A stretch of 64,000 nt of DNA, from assembly GCA_016710585.1 (NCBI GenBank), contig JADJVN010000001.1:248001-312000 (forward strand), given 5' to 3'. Shown here in pieces: positions 1 to 10,341 of this stretch. The stretch comes from Saprospiraceae bacterium (GTDB lineage Bacteria; Bacteroidota; Bacteroidia; Chitinophagales; Saprospiraceae). Position numbers and translations under genes: made by a program. The notes under the pieces are model-generated. The model searched no databases, was not told the origin of the DNA, and saw only the letters and a list, made by a program, of their open reading frames with translations. Each line of letters starts with the position of its first letter. Positions within the stretch are counted from its first letter, which is position 1.

Positions 1-135
1 GCAATGAACAGAAATAAAAAGATTTCTTCAATTTTTTTACTTTCTCCTTATAACTTGCATTCTTTAAGGGCAGCTATCTTCGTAGATACATTGTTATCAA
101 CCTTTGATCATCTCACTTCAAAACAATACCCAGCA
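1..135. repeat. Direct repeat copy A (3' end and downstream flank of a lipoprotein gene)
   Basis: Nearly identical to 869-1004; differences include one extra T in a T-run and a few substitutions. It covers the flank downstream of a lipoprotein gene and its last codons. Because the repeat begins at the first base of the window, the duplicated unit (about 868 bases) probably continues to the left. Confidence 0.85.
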
Positions 136-758
136 TAATTGAAATACCTATTAATTGAATCACTTAAAATCCAATTATTTCTTTCTTTTGATCTAAATTG
201 CTGCATTAATTGAATATTATTATTATTAGGTAATAATAATTCAAATTTAATTTCTTGGCCTCTACAATTAAATTTGTAGTTATTCTGTAAACGACCGTCA
301 CCTGATGATAGGCTTTCAGTACTGAGAGCAAAGTAACCGCTATGATTTAAAATTAATTTAACTTCAAATTCAAGTGTGTCATTTAAGAAATTATATTCTC
401 CAACAATTGCGGATTCATCTCCAGAACTTAATTGTTTCATATTATATTTGTCTTGACCAATGAAAAAACATATTTCATTAATTTTTGATTTCCAATTATA
501 GTCATTTGCACTATCCAATGTATTCATACTGATAAGTGGCACAAATTTATAATTACTAACATCATAAAATCTATTTGTCTTTTCATCAAATAGTAGTTTA
601 TTAAATTTAGATGATATAACGATCTTATCGCCTAAATTATAATATGGTTTATATGGACCGATATTAATTGGCAGAAACATATCACCAGGACAATTTGGAC
701 CATCATCACCACATGAAATTAATAAAAAAATAAAAATAAATTTTACAAATGAGTTCAT
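108..758 (-). CDS. Putative lipoprotein, tandem copy 1
   Basis: A 216-residue predicted lipoprotein of unknown function. The chosen ATG at 758 gives an N-terminus starting MNSFVKFIFIFLLISCG, a short hydrophobic signal with a lipobox ending in Cys about residue 15. The frame stays open upstream to a GTG at 845, but that would bury the lipobox and would overlap the promoter at 845-852. After the Cys comes DDGPNCPGDM, then a domain with no motif I recognise; Cys residues near the C-terminus (NCRG and GYCFEVR) are conserved with copy 2. It is likely anchored in the outer or inner membrane facing the periplasm or outside. It is paralogous to the gene at 977-1627. Confidence 0.75.
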   Translation of the reverse strand: MNSFVKFIFIFLLISCGDDGPNCPGDMFLPINIGPYKPYYNLGDKIVISSKFNKLLFDEKTNRFYDVSNYKFVPLISMNTLDSANDYNWKSKINEICFFIGQDKYNMKQLSSGDESAIVGEYNFLNDTLEFEVKLILNHSGYFALSTESLSSGDGRLQNNYKFNCRGQEIKFELLLPNNNNIQLMQQFRSKERNNWILSDSINRYFNYAGYCFEVR

Positions 759-844
759 AATTATACTTTCAATATGAATTAAATAATTACCTGGCCCATA
801 AACAAACTTTTTAAATGGTAAGAATAACACTAATGTAGTATCCA

Positions 845-852
845 CAAATATA
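845..852 (-). promoter_or_regulatory. Predicted -7 promoter element for lipoprotein copy 1
   Basis: On the minus strand this reads TATATTTG, matching the Bacteroidota -7 consensus TAnnTTTG. It lies 87 bases upstream of the ATG at 758. No clear -33 TTTG was identified. Confidence 0.5.
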
Positions 853-868
853 GCTTCCCTTCAACTCT

Positions 869-1004
869 GCAATGAACAGAAATAAAAAGATTTCTTCAAT
901 TTTTTTTACTTTCTCCTTATAACTTGCATTCTTTAAGGGCAGCTATCTTCGTAGATACATTGTTATCAACTTATGATCATCTCACTTCAAAACAATAACC
1001 AGCA
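869..1004. repeat. Direct repeat copy B (3' end and downstream flank of second lipoprotein gene)
   Basis: Second copy of 1-135, about 868 bases downstream. A further pair of nearly identical blocks (688-758 and 1557-1627, one difference in 71 bases) covers the signal-peptide ends of the two genes. The middle of the genes has diverged, so this is an old tandem duplication with well-preserved ends. Confidence 0.85.
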
Positions 1005-1627
1005 CGATTATAAAATTTACTAATTGAATCTGATAAATAATAATCATTTGGATAAATATTCCTGAATTTTTGCATAAATTGAATATTGTTTTCCTTTGGT
1101 GATTGTAAATAAAAATAGATATAACGGCCTCGACAATTAAAACGGTGATTATTCTGTAAATACGAGTCCCCAGTCGTCCAACTATCGGTAGAAATCCAAT
1201 AAAATCCACTTTTCTCTAATTTCAATTTAAATAAAATACCTAGACTATCCTTTTCAAGCAAATAATCTCCACCAATAAAAGTTTTATTATCCAAGGTATC
1301 GACAAACATCTTAAAATCATCTTGCCTAATAAAATCGCAATATAAATTTACTTGGGACTTAAATCCGTATCTGTTTATACTATCCAGACTAAAAACTGAT
1401 ATAATCGGACCAAAACTATAATTACTTGCATCATAAAATTTATCCGTTTTTTTATCGTAAATTAATTTATGAATAATAGATGAAAAAGTGATCGTATCGC
1501 CTACATTATAATAAGGATTATATGGACTAATTTCTACTGGCAGAACCATATCTCCCGGACAATTTGGACCATCATCTCCACATGAAATTAATAAAAAAAT
1601 AAAAATAAATTTTACAAATGAGTTCAT
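977..1627 (-). CDS. Putative lipoprotein, tandem copy 2
   Basis: Paralogue of the gene at 108-758 and the same length (216 residues). The lipoprotein signal (FIFLLISCG), the DDGPNCPGDM segment, the phrase YNxGD and the C-terminal NCRG and RAGYCFEVR motifs are shared; the central part differs. The ATG at 1627 is preferred over upstream in-frame starts because it puts the lipobox at the usual distance and avoids overlap with the glycosyltransferase gene upstream. Both copies point the same way and lie downstream of that glycosyltransferase. The function is unknown; family-specific duplication suggests a variable surface or periplasmic role, but that is inference. Confidence 0.75.
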   Translation of the reverse strand: MNSFVKFIFIFLLISCGDDGPNCPGDMVLPVEISPYNPYYNVGDTITFSSIIHKLIYDKKTDKFYDASNYSFGPIISVFSLDSINRYGFKSQVNLYCDFIRQDDFKMFVDTLDNKTFIGGDYLLEKDSLGILFKLKLEKSGFYWISTDSWTTGDSYLQNNHRFNCRGRYIYFYLQSPKENNIQFMQKFRNIYPNDYYLSDSISKFYNRAGYCFEVR

Positions 1628-1707
1628 AATGTTAGGAGATTTTTTGTATTTAATTACTGGAAGTACTTTTAGAATAAATGAATTTACCATAGAGGGCATT
1701 AACTTGT

Positions 1708-2454
1708 TCAATTCCTTGTTTTCTTAAAGCCCAATTTAACCAAAAAATATTGAAATACAATTGAGATATGGGCTAAAATCGTATCTATTAATCCAAAATG
1801 ATTTTTTAATATTTTAAATCTCTCTTGTAGCGCTAAACGCTGTCTTTTCTTGGACAATCCACCTGTCTGAAATTTGCACAAGATTATATTGGAGTTATGT
1901 ATCTTATTTGTTTTTTTACAATTTCGGATAGCCCAATCTATGTCTGAAGCTATCTTGAAATCTAGACTATATACTTCAACCATGCTCCGCTTGACTATTA
2001 GCGCTTGATGGCATACGACCATGCCTTTTATAAAATTCTTCCAAGTTAATTTCTCTGGTAGGGTCTTATGATACAATCCTTGATCTCTACCCTGATCGTC
2101 TACAAGCACTGCTGCACCATACACGATATCTGATTGATTCAATTCCTCAATCAAGGACTCGACAGTATTGTCAGAATAAAAAACATCACCAGCATTCATA
2201 AACCATAGATATTCACCCGAAGCCATGGCTATTCCTTTATTCATAGCATCATACAATCCTTTATCAGCTTCTGATATCCACTTATCAATTTCCTTATTGC
2301 CCTCCAATAAAATTTTAGTTTCATCTTTTGATCCACCATCTATTACAATATGTTCGATATCTCGTCTCGCTGTCTGCGAAGCCATAGATGCTAATGTTTT
2401 ACGCAAATTTTCAGCATCATTGTAACATACTGTAATGACTGAGATTTTATTCAT
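1708..2454 (-). CDS. Glycosyltransferase family 2 protein
   Basis: A 248-residue GT-A fold glycosyltransferase of the WcaA/WcaE-like GT2 group, expected to move a sugar from a nucleotide-sugar onto a cell-surface glycan intermediate at the cytoplasmic face. It opens with ISVITVCYNDAENLRKTL, the usual GT2 start, followed by VIDGGSKDET, then NKGIAMASGEYLWFMNAGD, where NAGD is at the position of the DxD metal/nucleotide motif. No membrane segment is obvious apart from a weakly hydrophobic C-terminus. The ATG at 2454 is chosen over 2475 because a promoter element sits at 2473-2480. Donor and acceptor cannot be read from the sequence. Confidence 0.88.
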   Translation of the reverse strand: MNKISVITVCYNDAENLRKTLASMASQTARRDIEHIVIDGGSKDETKILLEGNKEIDKWISEADKGLYDAMNKGIAMASGEYLWFMNAGDVFYSDNTVESLIEELNQSDIVYGAAVLVDDQGRDQGLYHKTLPEKLTWKNFIKGMVVCHQALIVKRSMVEVYSLDFKIASDIDWAIRNCKKTNKIHNSNIILCKFQTGGLSKKRQRLALQERFKILKNHFGLIDTILAHISIVFQYFLVKLGFKKTRN

Positions 2455-2472
2455 GAAAAGAAATATTTTATG

Positions 2473-2480
2473 CAAAATTA
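2473..2480 (-). promoter_or_regulatory. Predicted -7 promoter element for GT2 gene
   Basis: Minus strand reads TAATTTTG, matching TAnnTTTG, 18 bases upstream of the ATG at 2454. It lies over the alternative upstream start at 2475 and so argues against that start. Confidence 0.55.
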
Positions 2481-2571
2481 AACAAATAAATTGTTCATTT
2501 GCAATGAAATTTCTTTTACAAATTTATCATTAAGGCGCTCATTGAAATAAATTTGAAATGCTTAGAACAAA

Positions 2572-2919
2572 TTAAGCAGGAAGTCTTAGTATTTTTTGCA
2601 GAGTATAATCAGCCTTGTTTGTACAATATGATAAAATATAATTGGCTCCACCTATAAGTGCTAAATTGGTGGGTTTATAAATATCCTCTGCATTTATTTG
2701 CGCACAGCGAGAAGGAAATCTCAACAATTGTTTTAATCCATCTGTCAAAATGGTATTCCTCTCCCTCATAGATATGCTTCCAAAATTTCTCCTTCGAATA
2801 TTCAATTGTTGTTCGCCAGAAGATATTCTGATCTCATATCCAAACTCTGAATTGAACTCATCAATCTTTAAAATGATTTTTTTTTCATTAACTTCTGAGA
2901 TAGTAGATTTTGCTTTCAT
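2572..2919 (-). CDS. Hypothetical protein, small basic
   Basis: A 115-residue protein I do not recognise. The ATG at 2919 is chosen; three codons upstream only a TTG is available. It begins MKAKSTISEVNEKKIILKID, continues with a short beta-rich looking stretch (FGYEIRISSGEQQLNIRRRNFG), then a helical part with LTDGLKQLLRFPSRCAQIN and GANYILSYCTNKADYTLQKI. There is no signal peptide or membrane segment, so it is probably cytoplasmic. A possible -7 element (TATTTTTG on the minus strand, 2994-3001) lies upstream. It stands alone between the glycosyltransferase and the efflux operon. Coding status is supported mainly by length and an upstream promoter-like site. Confidence 0.6.
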   Translation of the reverse strand: MKAKSTISEVNEKKIILKIDEFNSEFGYEIRISSGEQQLNIRRRNFGSISMRERNTILTDGLKQLLRFPSRCAQINAEDIYKPTNLALIGGANYILSYCTNKADYTLQKILRLPA

Positions 2920-3184
2920 ATAATACAATTTGACTTAATCATGGAAATAAATAAAGCAAAGTGTACAGGAATAATTGATTCAACAGTGCAGCTCAAAAAT
3001 ATAGAGATACAATAAGTAAAATTTACAATGAAGCTTTAAAATAAGAAAGGAGGCAATTTGTCATCAAATGTTTTTAGATTTTGATCGAATTAAGGAATTC
3101 ACCAACACAGGTAAAACTAATATCCAAATAAGCTAAAAAACTTACACAATTCTGACTTTAACCTGCCAATTCTGACACTAAGGA

Positions 3185-4483
3185 TTAGCCTTTCAGAAGA
3201 TAAGAGATCCGCTTTAACTCGATTTCAGCTAATTTATTCAGATATTGCAATTGGATAAGCTGATAACCAATATTCTCAAAACTGGCTTGAGCAGATTGCA
3301 ACTCTATTATGGTGGATTGATTGTATTGATACTTTTGTAAGCTGAGTTCTACATATTTCCTTGCCAAATCATAATTCTCTTCTAGCTGTTTGATCTGTGC
3401 CTCTAGACTTTGATATTGACTATAAGTTTTTGACACTTCATATTGAAGCATTTTATACTTGTCTGCTTTAAGCAATGTTGCATTCTTGATTTGGTAATCC
3501 AAAGATTTTTCTTGAGATTTTACTAATCCTGTATAAATTGGAATTTGAAGTGTAGCCCCTAAACTTGGTCCATAACTTTCATTGAGCAAATTGAATCCAC
3601 TTGAGCTTTTACTATAATTAAAATTGTAGGCTGCATTCATTCTTAGTGAAGGATATTTACTAGCTTTCGTTTCTTTGAGTAATAACTCATTGATTCGGAC
3701 AATATTATCAGCATATATATAATCCAAATTCTTTTCAAGATTCATGTAGATTTCTGATTCAAGCAACTTTCTATCTATATTAATTGAATCCTTAATGGTT
3801 ATTTGTTGATTTACATCCATCCCTGTTGCTTGGATTAAATCTATCTCACTTTGATGTAATATCATTTCTTGATTTGCAATAGCTACTTTCGAATTGTTGA
3901 CATCCATTTGAGTAGCGATGTGATCAGTCTCATTTGCCATGCCTACATTCAATTTCTGTGCAATTAAATTCGACTTCGTTTTAGAATATTCCAAATTTTT
4001 TTTAAGCAGTGCTATTAAAGAATTTTGTCTTACAATATCATAATACTTAATCATGACATTCGCTATTGTATTCTGGATGTTGATATTGAGCTCGTGTTCA
4101 CTTTGGTCGGTCATTAGTTCCAGACGCTTCTTTGTATTTTTTACTCTAAATCCATTGTACAACAATACACTACCATTCACACCACTATTGATATTATTGG
4201 TCAATGCATTATTTTTTGTAATCTCAACACCATTGCTTAAATTTTGATGGATGCTATTTAAAGCATTTGTATTGCTCAATACAGCATTAATCTGTGGCAT
4301 TGCACCGGCATTGGCATAGCTATTGTTAAGTTCAGCAATTGCCAAATTATTTCTAGAAACTTGGATGTTCAAATTATTTTGCAAAGCAGAATCTATAGCA
4401 GCTTGCAAACTTAACTGAATTTGCGCATGATTCGTTTCAATAAAATTGAAAGCAATAAATAAACTAAGCAAAAATTTATTCAT
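3185..4483 (-). CDS. TolC family outer membrane efflux protein
   Basis: A 432-residue outer membrane channel of the TolC/OprM family, third gene of an RND efflux operon. It would form the trimeric exit duct joined to the adaptor and permease encoded upstream. The ATG at 4483 gives a signal peptide (MNKFLLSLFIAFNF, cleavage near HAQ) and leaves only 4 bases after the permease stop; earlier in-frame starts overlap the permease. The mature part shows the family's duplicated pattern: LQAAIDSALQNNLNIQVSRNN near the start and long helical stretches with a second repeat of the same kind in the C-terminal half. Length is normal for the family. Substrates cannot be inferred. Confidence 0.9.
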   Translation of the reverse strand: MNKFLLSLFIAFNFIETNHAQIQLSLQAAIDSALQNNLNIQVSRNNLAIAELNNSYANAGAMPQINAVLSNTNALNSIHQNLSNGVEITKNNALTNNINSGVNGSVLLYNGFRVKNTKKRLELMTDQSEHELNINIQNTIANVMIKYYDIVRQNSLIALLKKNLEYSKTKSNLIAQKLNVGMANETDHIATQMDVNNSKVAIANQEMILHQSEIDLIQATGMDVNQQITIKDSINIDRKLLESEIYMNLEKNLDYIYADNIVRINELLLKETKASKYPSLRMNAAYNFNYSKSSSGFNLLNESYGPSLGATLQIPIYTGLVKSQEKSLDYQIKNATLLKADKYKMLQYEVSKTYSQYQSLEAQIKQLEENYDLARKYVELSLQKYQYNQSTIIELQSAQASFENIGYQLIQLQYLNKLAEIELKRISYLLKG

Positions 4484-4487
4484 TTTT

Positions 4488-7400
4488 CTAATTCTCATTT
4501 TCATCAATATTTTTCACATGTTTTCCAGATAAAAACAAATAGATAGCAGGAATTACAAATAGTGTCAAGACAAGAGAAAAACAAACGCCTCCGACAATAA
4601 CGATCCCCAATGGTATTCTACTCGTTGATGCCGAACCAAAGCCCACTGCGCTTGGCACTGCCCCCAATGCAGTAGCTAAACTAGTCATAATTATAGGTCT
4701 TAATCGCTCTGCAGCACCATCAATCGTTGCTTGAAGTTTCGACATTCCCAATAATCTCTTTTTATTTGCAAATTCGACAATCATAATTCCATTTTTGGTA
4801 ACAAGCCCTATTAAAGTGATCATTCCTATTTGTGAAAAAATATTTAAAGTATGACCAAAAAAATAAAGGCTGCCTAATGCTCCTGTTAACGCCAATGGAA
4901 CGGTGATCATGATAATAATGGGATCTTTAAAACTTTCAAATTGTGCGGACAAGACCAAGTAGATCAACAGTAATGCCAATAAGAATGCAAACAAAGTATT
5001 GGAGGAACTTTCTTCGAAATCGCGTGAAGGACCACTTAATGAGGTCTGAAATGACTCATCAAGTTTTTCAGCTGCGATACTGCGCATGACTTTTATTCCA
5101 TCACCGATCGTTTTTCCCTCTGCTAATGATGCAGAGATTGTTGCAGATTTATATCTATTGAAATGATATAAAGTGGGAGGATTAGCAGAAGATCTTGTCT
5201 CTACTACAGATGATAATGGTATATTTTCTCCTCTGTTATTTCTCACATAAAGTTTCGTGATATCAGCAGGATCTTGCCTATCCATAAGATCCACTTGACC
5301 GATCACTTGATATTGCCTTCCTTCATGAATATAATAATCTAATCGACGACCACTAAATGCACTTTGAATCGTGTTTGCAATATCTGAAATAGTCAATCCC
5401 AACTCCCTTGCTTTCAATCGATCAATTGTGATCTGCTCTTCCGGTTTATTAAATTTTAAATTGATATCCACATTTTGAAAAGTCTTATCAGCTCTTGCTT
5501 GCTCCACGATTTCAGTTACGCCAGTTTTAAGTTTCTCAAAATCCAAATTCTGCACCACAAATTGCACTGGTAGAGAGCCTCTTGAAGCAAGTCCAACAGA
5601 TATGGTTTGTTCCTCAATAGCAAACAATCTAACATCATTAAATCTTCCCAATTTCTTATTTAGATTTTTTACAATATCGCTTTGTTTGAGTTCTCTTTCA
5701 TCTGGAGATGTTAAGCCAATTCGCCCCATACCACTATTTACACCTGTGCTCATAAATCCTGGGACAGAAAAGAAAGAAAATGTGCGATGAGGAATTGAAT
5801 CCATCATGAAAGTCTCCAAATTATTAGCAATCTTTCTCATGAAATCAAAACTTGCTCCCTCTTGACCTGACATAGTAATTCTAAATGTGCTTTTGTCTTC
5901 TAATGGAGCCAATTCACTCTGCAATGTATTCATCAAATAATATATAGAAACACCACAAGCCAAGATTAAAACCCACGCGATCCATTTTACTTTAATAAAT
6001 GCACTGAGTAAATTTCGATATCCATTTTCAAATGATCTAAAGAAAGGCTCTGTTTTATTATAAAACCAACCGTGATTATTACCTCCAAGATAAACATTGA
6101 GCACTGGTGTAATCGTCAATGATACAAATGCTGAAATTAATGTGGCACTTGACACGACAATAGCAAACTCTCTAAATAAACTCCCTACAAATCCTTCTAG
6201 AAAAAGTACTGGTAAAAAGACGACAGCAAGTGTCAATGAAGTAGACAAAACAACGAAGATTATTTCTTTACTTCCCTCAATTGCTGCTTGTCTGCGAGAC
6301 ATTCCTGCCTCCATTTTTTTGAATATATTTTCAGTCACTACGATCCCATCATCTACTACCAATCCTGTGGCAAGAACGATCCCTAATAAGGTAAGGATAT
6401 TAATCGAAAATCCTGCAAAATACATGATCGAAAATGTCGCAATCAATGATATCGGAATATCAATCAGAGGTCTAATCGCTACAGCCCAATTTCTAAAGAA
6501 AAAGAAGATCACTAGAATCACCAAACAAAGCGCAATAATGAGCGTCTCCTTTACTTCTTTTCAAGGATTTTTTTATATTGATTGTATTGTCAATCAGCTT
6601 TGTGAAAATGATGTCACCACTTTGATCACTGTCAGTTATTTCTTTAAGTCTGCGATCAAATTCATTTGCAATATTTACATAGTTGGCACCAGGCTGTGGC
6701 ACGATAGCCAAGCCCACAGCACTCACCCCATTCATTCGCCATGTTTGCTCAAGATTCTCAGGACCGATCTCGACTCTTGCTACATCAGATAATCGTGTGA
6801 TACCCTGACCATCAGCTCGCAATATCATGTTGCGAAAATCTTCTTCATTGCTCATTCTGCCAAGAGCCTTTATCGTAAGTTCAGTTTTATTTCCATAAAT
6901 TTTTCCTGAAGGCATCTCGATATTTTCTTTTGACAATGCATTTGAAATATCTGTAAAGGCAATATTCTGCGCATTCATTTTATCCAAATCCATCCATATT
7001 CGCATTGAAGGCCGCTTCTGTCCTATGATATTAACTGCACTAACTTCTGGAATAGTTTGAAATCGATTTTGCAAAACATTCTCTGCATAATCACTTAATT
7101 CCAACAATCCTTTACTTGGACTTTGGATAGCAAGAATGATTATAAAATCACTGTTTGCATCGGACTTATTTACCACTGGTGGGGCATCGATATCTTGAGG
7201 TAAATTACGTATAGACTGGCTTACTTTATCTCTTACATCATTGGTGGCAGATTCAAGATCAGTACTGAGATCAAACTCCACGGTGATATTACTATTTCCG
7301 ACCGCACTCGTTGATGATATCGTTCGAATTCCTGGAATCCCATTTATGGATTTTTCAAGAGGTTCTGTGATTTGATTTTCTATAATTTCTGCATTGGCAC

Positions 7401-7557
7401 CTGCATAATTTGTCCGCACATTGACAGTAGGAGGATCGATGGCTGGATATTCTCTCACACCCAATCTTGTATAACCAATAATACCAAACAATACAATGAC
7501 TAGATTCATCACTATAGCTAGCACCGGTCTTCGTATACATAATTCAGATATATTCAT
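4488..7557 (-). CDS. RND efflux transporter permease, HAE1/AcrB type (frameshifted)
   Basis: Inner-membrane proton-driven drug efflux pump. The N-terminal part (MNISELCIRRPVLAIVMNLV start, first membrane helix and porter domain) reads in one frame to about 6560; the remainder, from the second helix (VILVIFFFFRNW) through GLVVDDGIVVTENI and the twelfth helix, reads in another. Deleting one A from the A4 run on the minus strand (6558-6561) joins them as KKSLKEVKETLIIALCLVILV and gives 1022 residues, normal for AcrB relatives. The intramembrane VVDD acidic pair that relays protons is present. It lies 6 bases after the adaptor gene and 4 before the TolC gene. The break could be real inactivation, but a base-calling error at the run is more likely. 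Confidence 0.88.
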
Positions 7558-7563
7558 GATGTG

Positions 7564-8628
7564 TTATTTGGCTTCTATAAAATCTTGTGATGACTTTATT
7601 TGTTTTATCTTAAGTTCGGCATTGGGTCTTACGAATAAGACACCACCAACTACAACACTGTCTCCTTGATTGATCCCTTCTGTGATTTGAACTACATTGG
7701 CATTTCTTATTCCAGTCTTCACATTCTGGAACATTCCTTTCCCGTTTCTCACCACAACAACTTGATTGGACAATGCATCAGGAATAATGGCATTGGTTGG
7801 TACTACAATTCCTTTTTCACTTTTATCCAAATTAATTTTGACAAAGGATCCAGCTTTCAACTTATTTGAGTGAAGTTTTGCTCGGACTTTAGCATTATTT
7901 GTTGAATTGTTTATATTTGATTCAAATGCCACAATAGTGGCAGATAAAATCTCTGAAGAATGGGGTGAACTCACATTTACTTTTTGATTTATTTTCAACA
8001 GCGGTAAATAGGATTCTGGAACAAGAAAATCTAGTTTAAACTGGTCCTTACTTTGCAAGGTAGTCAAAACTGAACTTGGCGTAACATAAGCACCATTGCT
8101 TATTTGTCTTAGGCCAAGTACCCCTGAAAAAGGTGCTCGAATTTCAGTTTTGTCTAGTTGAGCTTGTAGGATATTTTTATTGGCGGTGATAAGATTTACC
8201 TGACTCAAGGCTTGATCATAGTCAGCCTGATTAACCCCATTGATCTCTAACAATTTTTTCAACCTTTGTTCTGTTTTTACTGCCATGTCATACTGGACTT
8301 GAAGTTGTTGCTGCTGAGCTTGTAAATCTGCATTGTTTATCCTTGCCAACAATGCACCTGCCGCCACCGCTGCACCATCATTTATCATAAGCTGAGTGAT
8401 CCTCCCACTTACTTCTGGCCGAATCTCGATCATTTCTTGAGGCAATACATTTCCATTTAATTCTACTGTGCTGGGTAAATTATTGAAATCAGCGATAAGT
8501 ACATCTACTAGCACAGGTGGCTTTTTGGCTGAAGTCTGTGCGCCTTCCTTGATATTTTTTTTACACGCTGCTAGGGAACTACAGCTGATTAAAATAATTA
8601 CACTATAATTTTTCAATTGATTTGCCAT
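7564..8628 (-). CDS. RND efflux periplasmic adaptor subunit, lipoprotein
   Basis: Membrane fusion protein, 354 residues, linking the RND permease to the TolC-like channel. The ATG at 8628 gives a lipoprotein signal (ILISCSSLAAC, lipobox LAAC), so it should be lipid-anchored. A strong promoter element at 8647-8654 overlaps the only earlier start (a TTG at 8649) and excludes it. Visible domains: a lipoyl half (VELNGNVLPQEMIEIRPEVSGRI), a coiled-coil hairpin of about residues 100-160, the second lipoyl half (KTEIRAPFSGVLG), a beta-barrel and a membrane-proximal domain. It is the first gene of the adaptor-permease-channel operon; no regulator gene is adjacent. Confidence 0.92.
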   Translation of the reverse strand: MANQLKNYSVIILISCSSLAACKKNIKEGAQTSAKKPPVLVDVLIADFNNLPSTVELNGNVLPQEMIEIRPEVSGRITQLMINDGAAVAAGALLARINNADLQAQQQQLQVQYDMAVKTEQRLKKLLEINGVNQADYDQALSQVNLITANKNILQAQLDKTEIRAPFSGVLGLRQISNGAYVTPSSVLTTLQSKDQFKLDFLVPESYLPLLKINQKVNVSSPHSSEILSATIVAFESNINNSTNNAKVRAKLHSNKLKAGSFVKINLDKSEKGIVVPTNAIIPDALSNQVVVVRNGKGMFQNVKTGIRNANVVQITEGINQGDSVVVGGVLFVRPNAELKIKQIKSSQDFIEAK

Positions 8629-8646
8629 TTCTGGGTTAATATTGCA

Positions 8647-8654
8647 CAAAGGTA
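8647..8654 (-). promoter_or_regulatory. Predicted -7 promoter element of the efflux operon
   Basis: Minus strand reads TACCTTTG, matching TAnnTTTG, 18 bases upstream of the adaptor ATG at 8628. It probably drives adaptor, permease and TolC genes together. Confidence 0.6.
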
Positions 8655-8762
8655 ATGGAAAGCCCTTTATGATTTTCGAATTCCATAAATATTAAGGCTA
8701 ATACAGTTTAATTTAAATTAGTTTTAACATTTCAAATTTTAAATAAACAGATCACGAAAGAA

Positions 8763-10243
8763 ATGCAATCTGAAAATAAAAATTCTTATGATATCGCCCT
8801 CATCGGCGCCGGTATAATGAGTGCAACTTTGGCTACATTGCTCAGTGAATTAGATCCCAGTTTAAAAATCCTTATCCTAGAAAGATTAGATCGAGTTGCA
8901 GCCGAAAGCTCGTCGGCATGGAACAATGCAGGAACAGGACATTCTGCATTCTGCGAACTTAACTACACTTCCAGAATGCAGAAGGAAACATTGACATTAG
9001 CAAAGCGATCAAAATAGCGCATTCTTTTGAAGTGTCAAAACAGTTCTGGGCATACTTAAGGCAGCAAAAATATTTTGCAAAAAGTGAACTCAAATTTATT
9101 CATAAAATACCACATATAAGTTTTGTTTGGAATAATGTGAATTGTGATTTTTTAACTAAAAGATATGAAGCACTCAAGAGGCATGTTTATTTTGAAAATA
9201 TGGAAATCAGCGATGATCCAAATATTATAAAACAATGGATTCCATTGGTAATGAATGGACGAAACCCAGACCAAAAAATCAATGCCACTCGAGTTAATGA
9301 TGGAACTGATGTCAATTTTGGTGAACTCACTAAAAGCATGATTGAACATCTAGAGCAAAAAAAGAAAATTCAACTTTACCTCGGAAGCGATATCCAAGGC
9401 TTGGAAAAACAAAATGATTCTAGATGGAAAATTAGTTATTGCAAAAATGATGAAATGAATTCTTGCTTGGCCAATTTTGTGTTTATTGGAGCGGGTGGAG
9501 GAACATTAAAATTATTGGATATGGCAGATCTCCCTGAGGCAAAAGGATATGGTGGTTTCCCCATCAGTGGTCAGTTCCTTAAGTGTACAAATCCTAAAGT
9601 AATATCACAACATCGAGCTAAAGTTTATGGAAAAGCGGCTTTCGGAGCGCCACCAATGAGTGTTCCACATTTAGACACTAGATATATTGATGGTAAGAAA
9701 GAATTATTGTTTGGACCATATGCAGGATTTAGTACAAAATTTCTCAAACATGGATCTTATTTTGATCTTCCACTCTCTATTGAAATGGACAATATAAAAT
9801 CAATGATCGGAGCAGGAATTCATAATGTTCCTTTGACAAAATACCTCATAGAACAAGTGGTTCAAAGTCATAGTGACAGAATAGAATCTTTACGCGAATA
9901 CTGTCCAGATGCTCGTGAAAATGAGTGGGAACTTATCACTGCGGGTCAACGTGTTCAAGTGATAAAAAGTGATGAAGAAGATGGTGGTGTTTTAGAATTT
10001 GGAACAGAAGTGATTCATGCGCAAGATGGCAGTATGGCAGCTCTTTTAGGTGCTTCTCCTGGTGCTTCAACTGCAGTAAGTATCATGCTAGATATAATAG
10101 ATAAATGCTTCATCCAAAATGGTAAAAAGTTAAAATGGAAAAAGCAAATTGAAACATTCTTACCTTTGCATCACCATGCTGAGGATGAAAAATATATCAA
10201 ACAACAAATGAGAATAACGGAACAAATTTTATTTCCGAATTAA
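8763..10243 (+). CDS. mqo: Malate:quinone oxidoreductase (frameshifted)
   Basis: FAD-dependent, membrane-associated enzyme that oxidises malate to oxaloacetate and passes electrons to quinone. The FAD-binding start (DIALIGAGIMSATLATLL) and the family signature GTGHSAFCELNYT lie in the first frame, which stops at 9017. From about 8978 the next frame continues with AEGNIDISKAIKIAHSFEVS and runs to the end (AALLGASPGAS near the C-terminus). One base is missing near 8970-8978; restoring it gives 493 residues, the usual length. No promoter element was seen upstream. A hairpin at 10274-10299 lies downstream. A sequencing deletion is the likeliest cause, though loss of the gene is possible where a soluble malate dehydrogenase can substitute. 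Confidence 0.9.
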
Positions 10244-10273
10244 AAGACAAAAGTTAGTGTTATAAAAAAAGAA

Positions 10274-10299
10274 ATCGGCAATTACTTTTAATTGCCGAT
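10274..10299 (-). terminator. Intrinsic terminator, convergent mqo / OmpA-like gene
   Basis: A perfect 11-base-pair inverted repeat (ATCGGCAATTA and its complement) with a CTTT loop. On the minus strand it is followed by a T-rich tract, so it should terminate the OmpA-like gene that ends at 10342. Without a T-tract on the plus side it may still slow or protect the mqo transcript ending at 10243. Confidence 0.75.
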
Positions 10300-10341
10300 C
10301 GTAGTAGGTAAATCTAAAAATATATTATAATAGTAGGACTA

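Noticed and set aside
6540..6570. Programmed ribosomal frameshifting in the RND permease
   Set aside because: No slippery heptamer of the X XXY YYZ type in the right frame and no biological precedent that I know in this family; a base-count error or mutation is simpler.
6097..6792. A 231-codon open frame on the plus strand
   Set aside because: It lies fully antisense to the RND permease gene, whose protein is clearly recognisable on the minus strand; the product has no sensible features.
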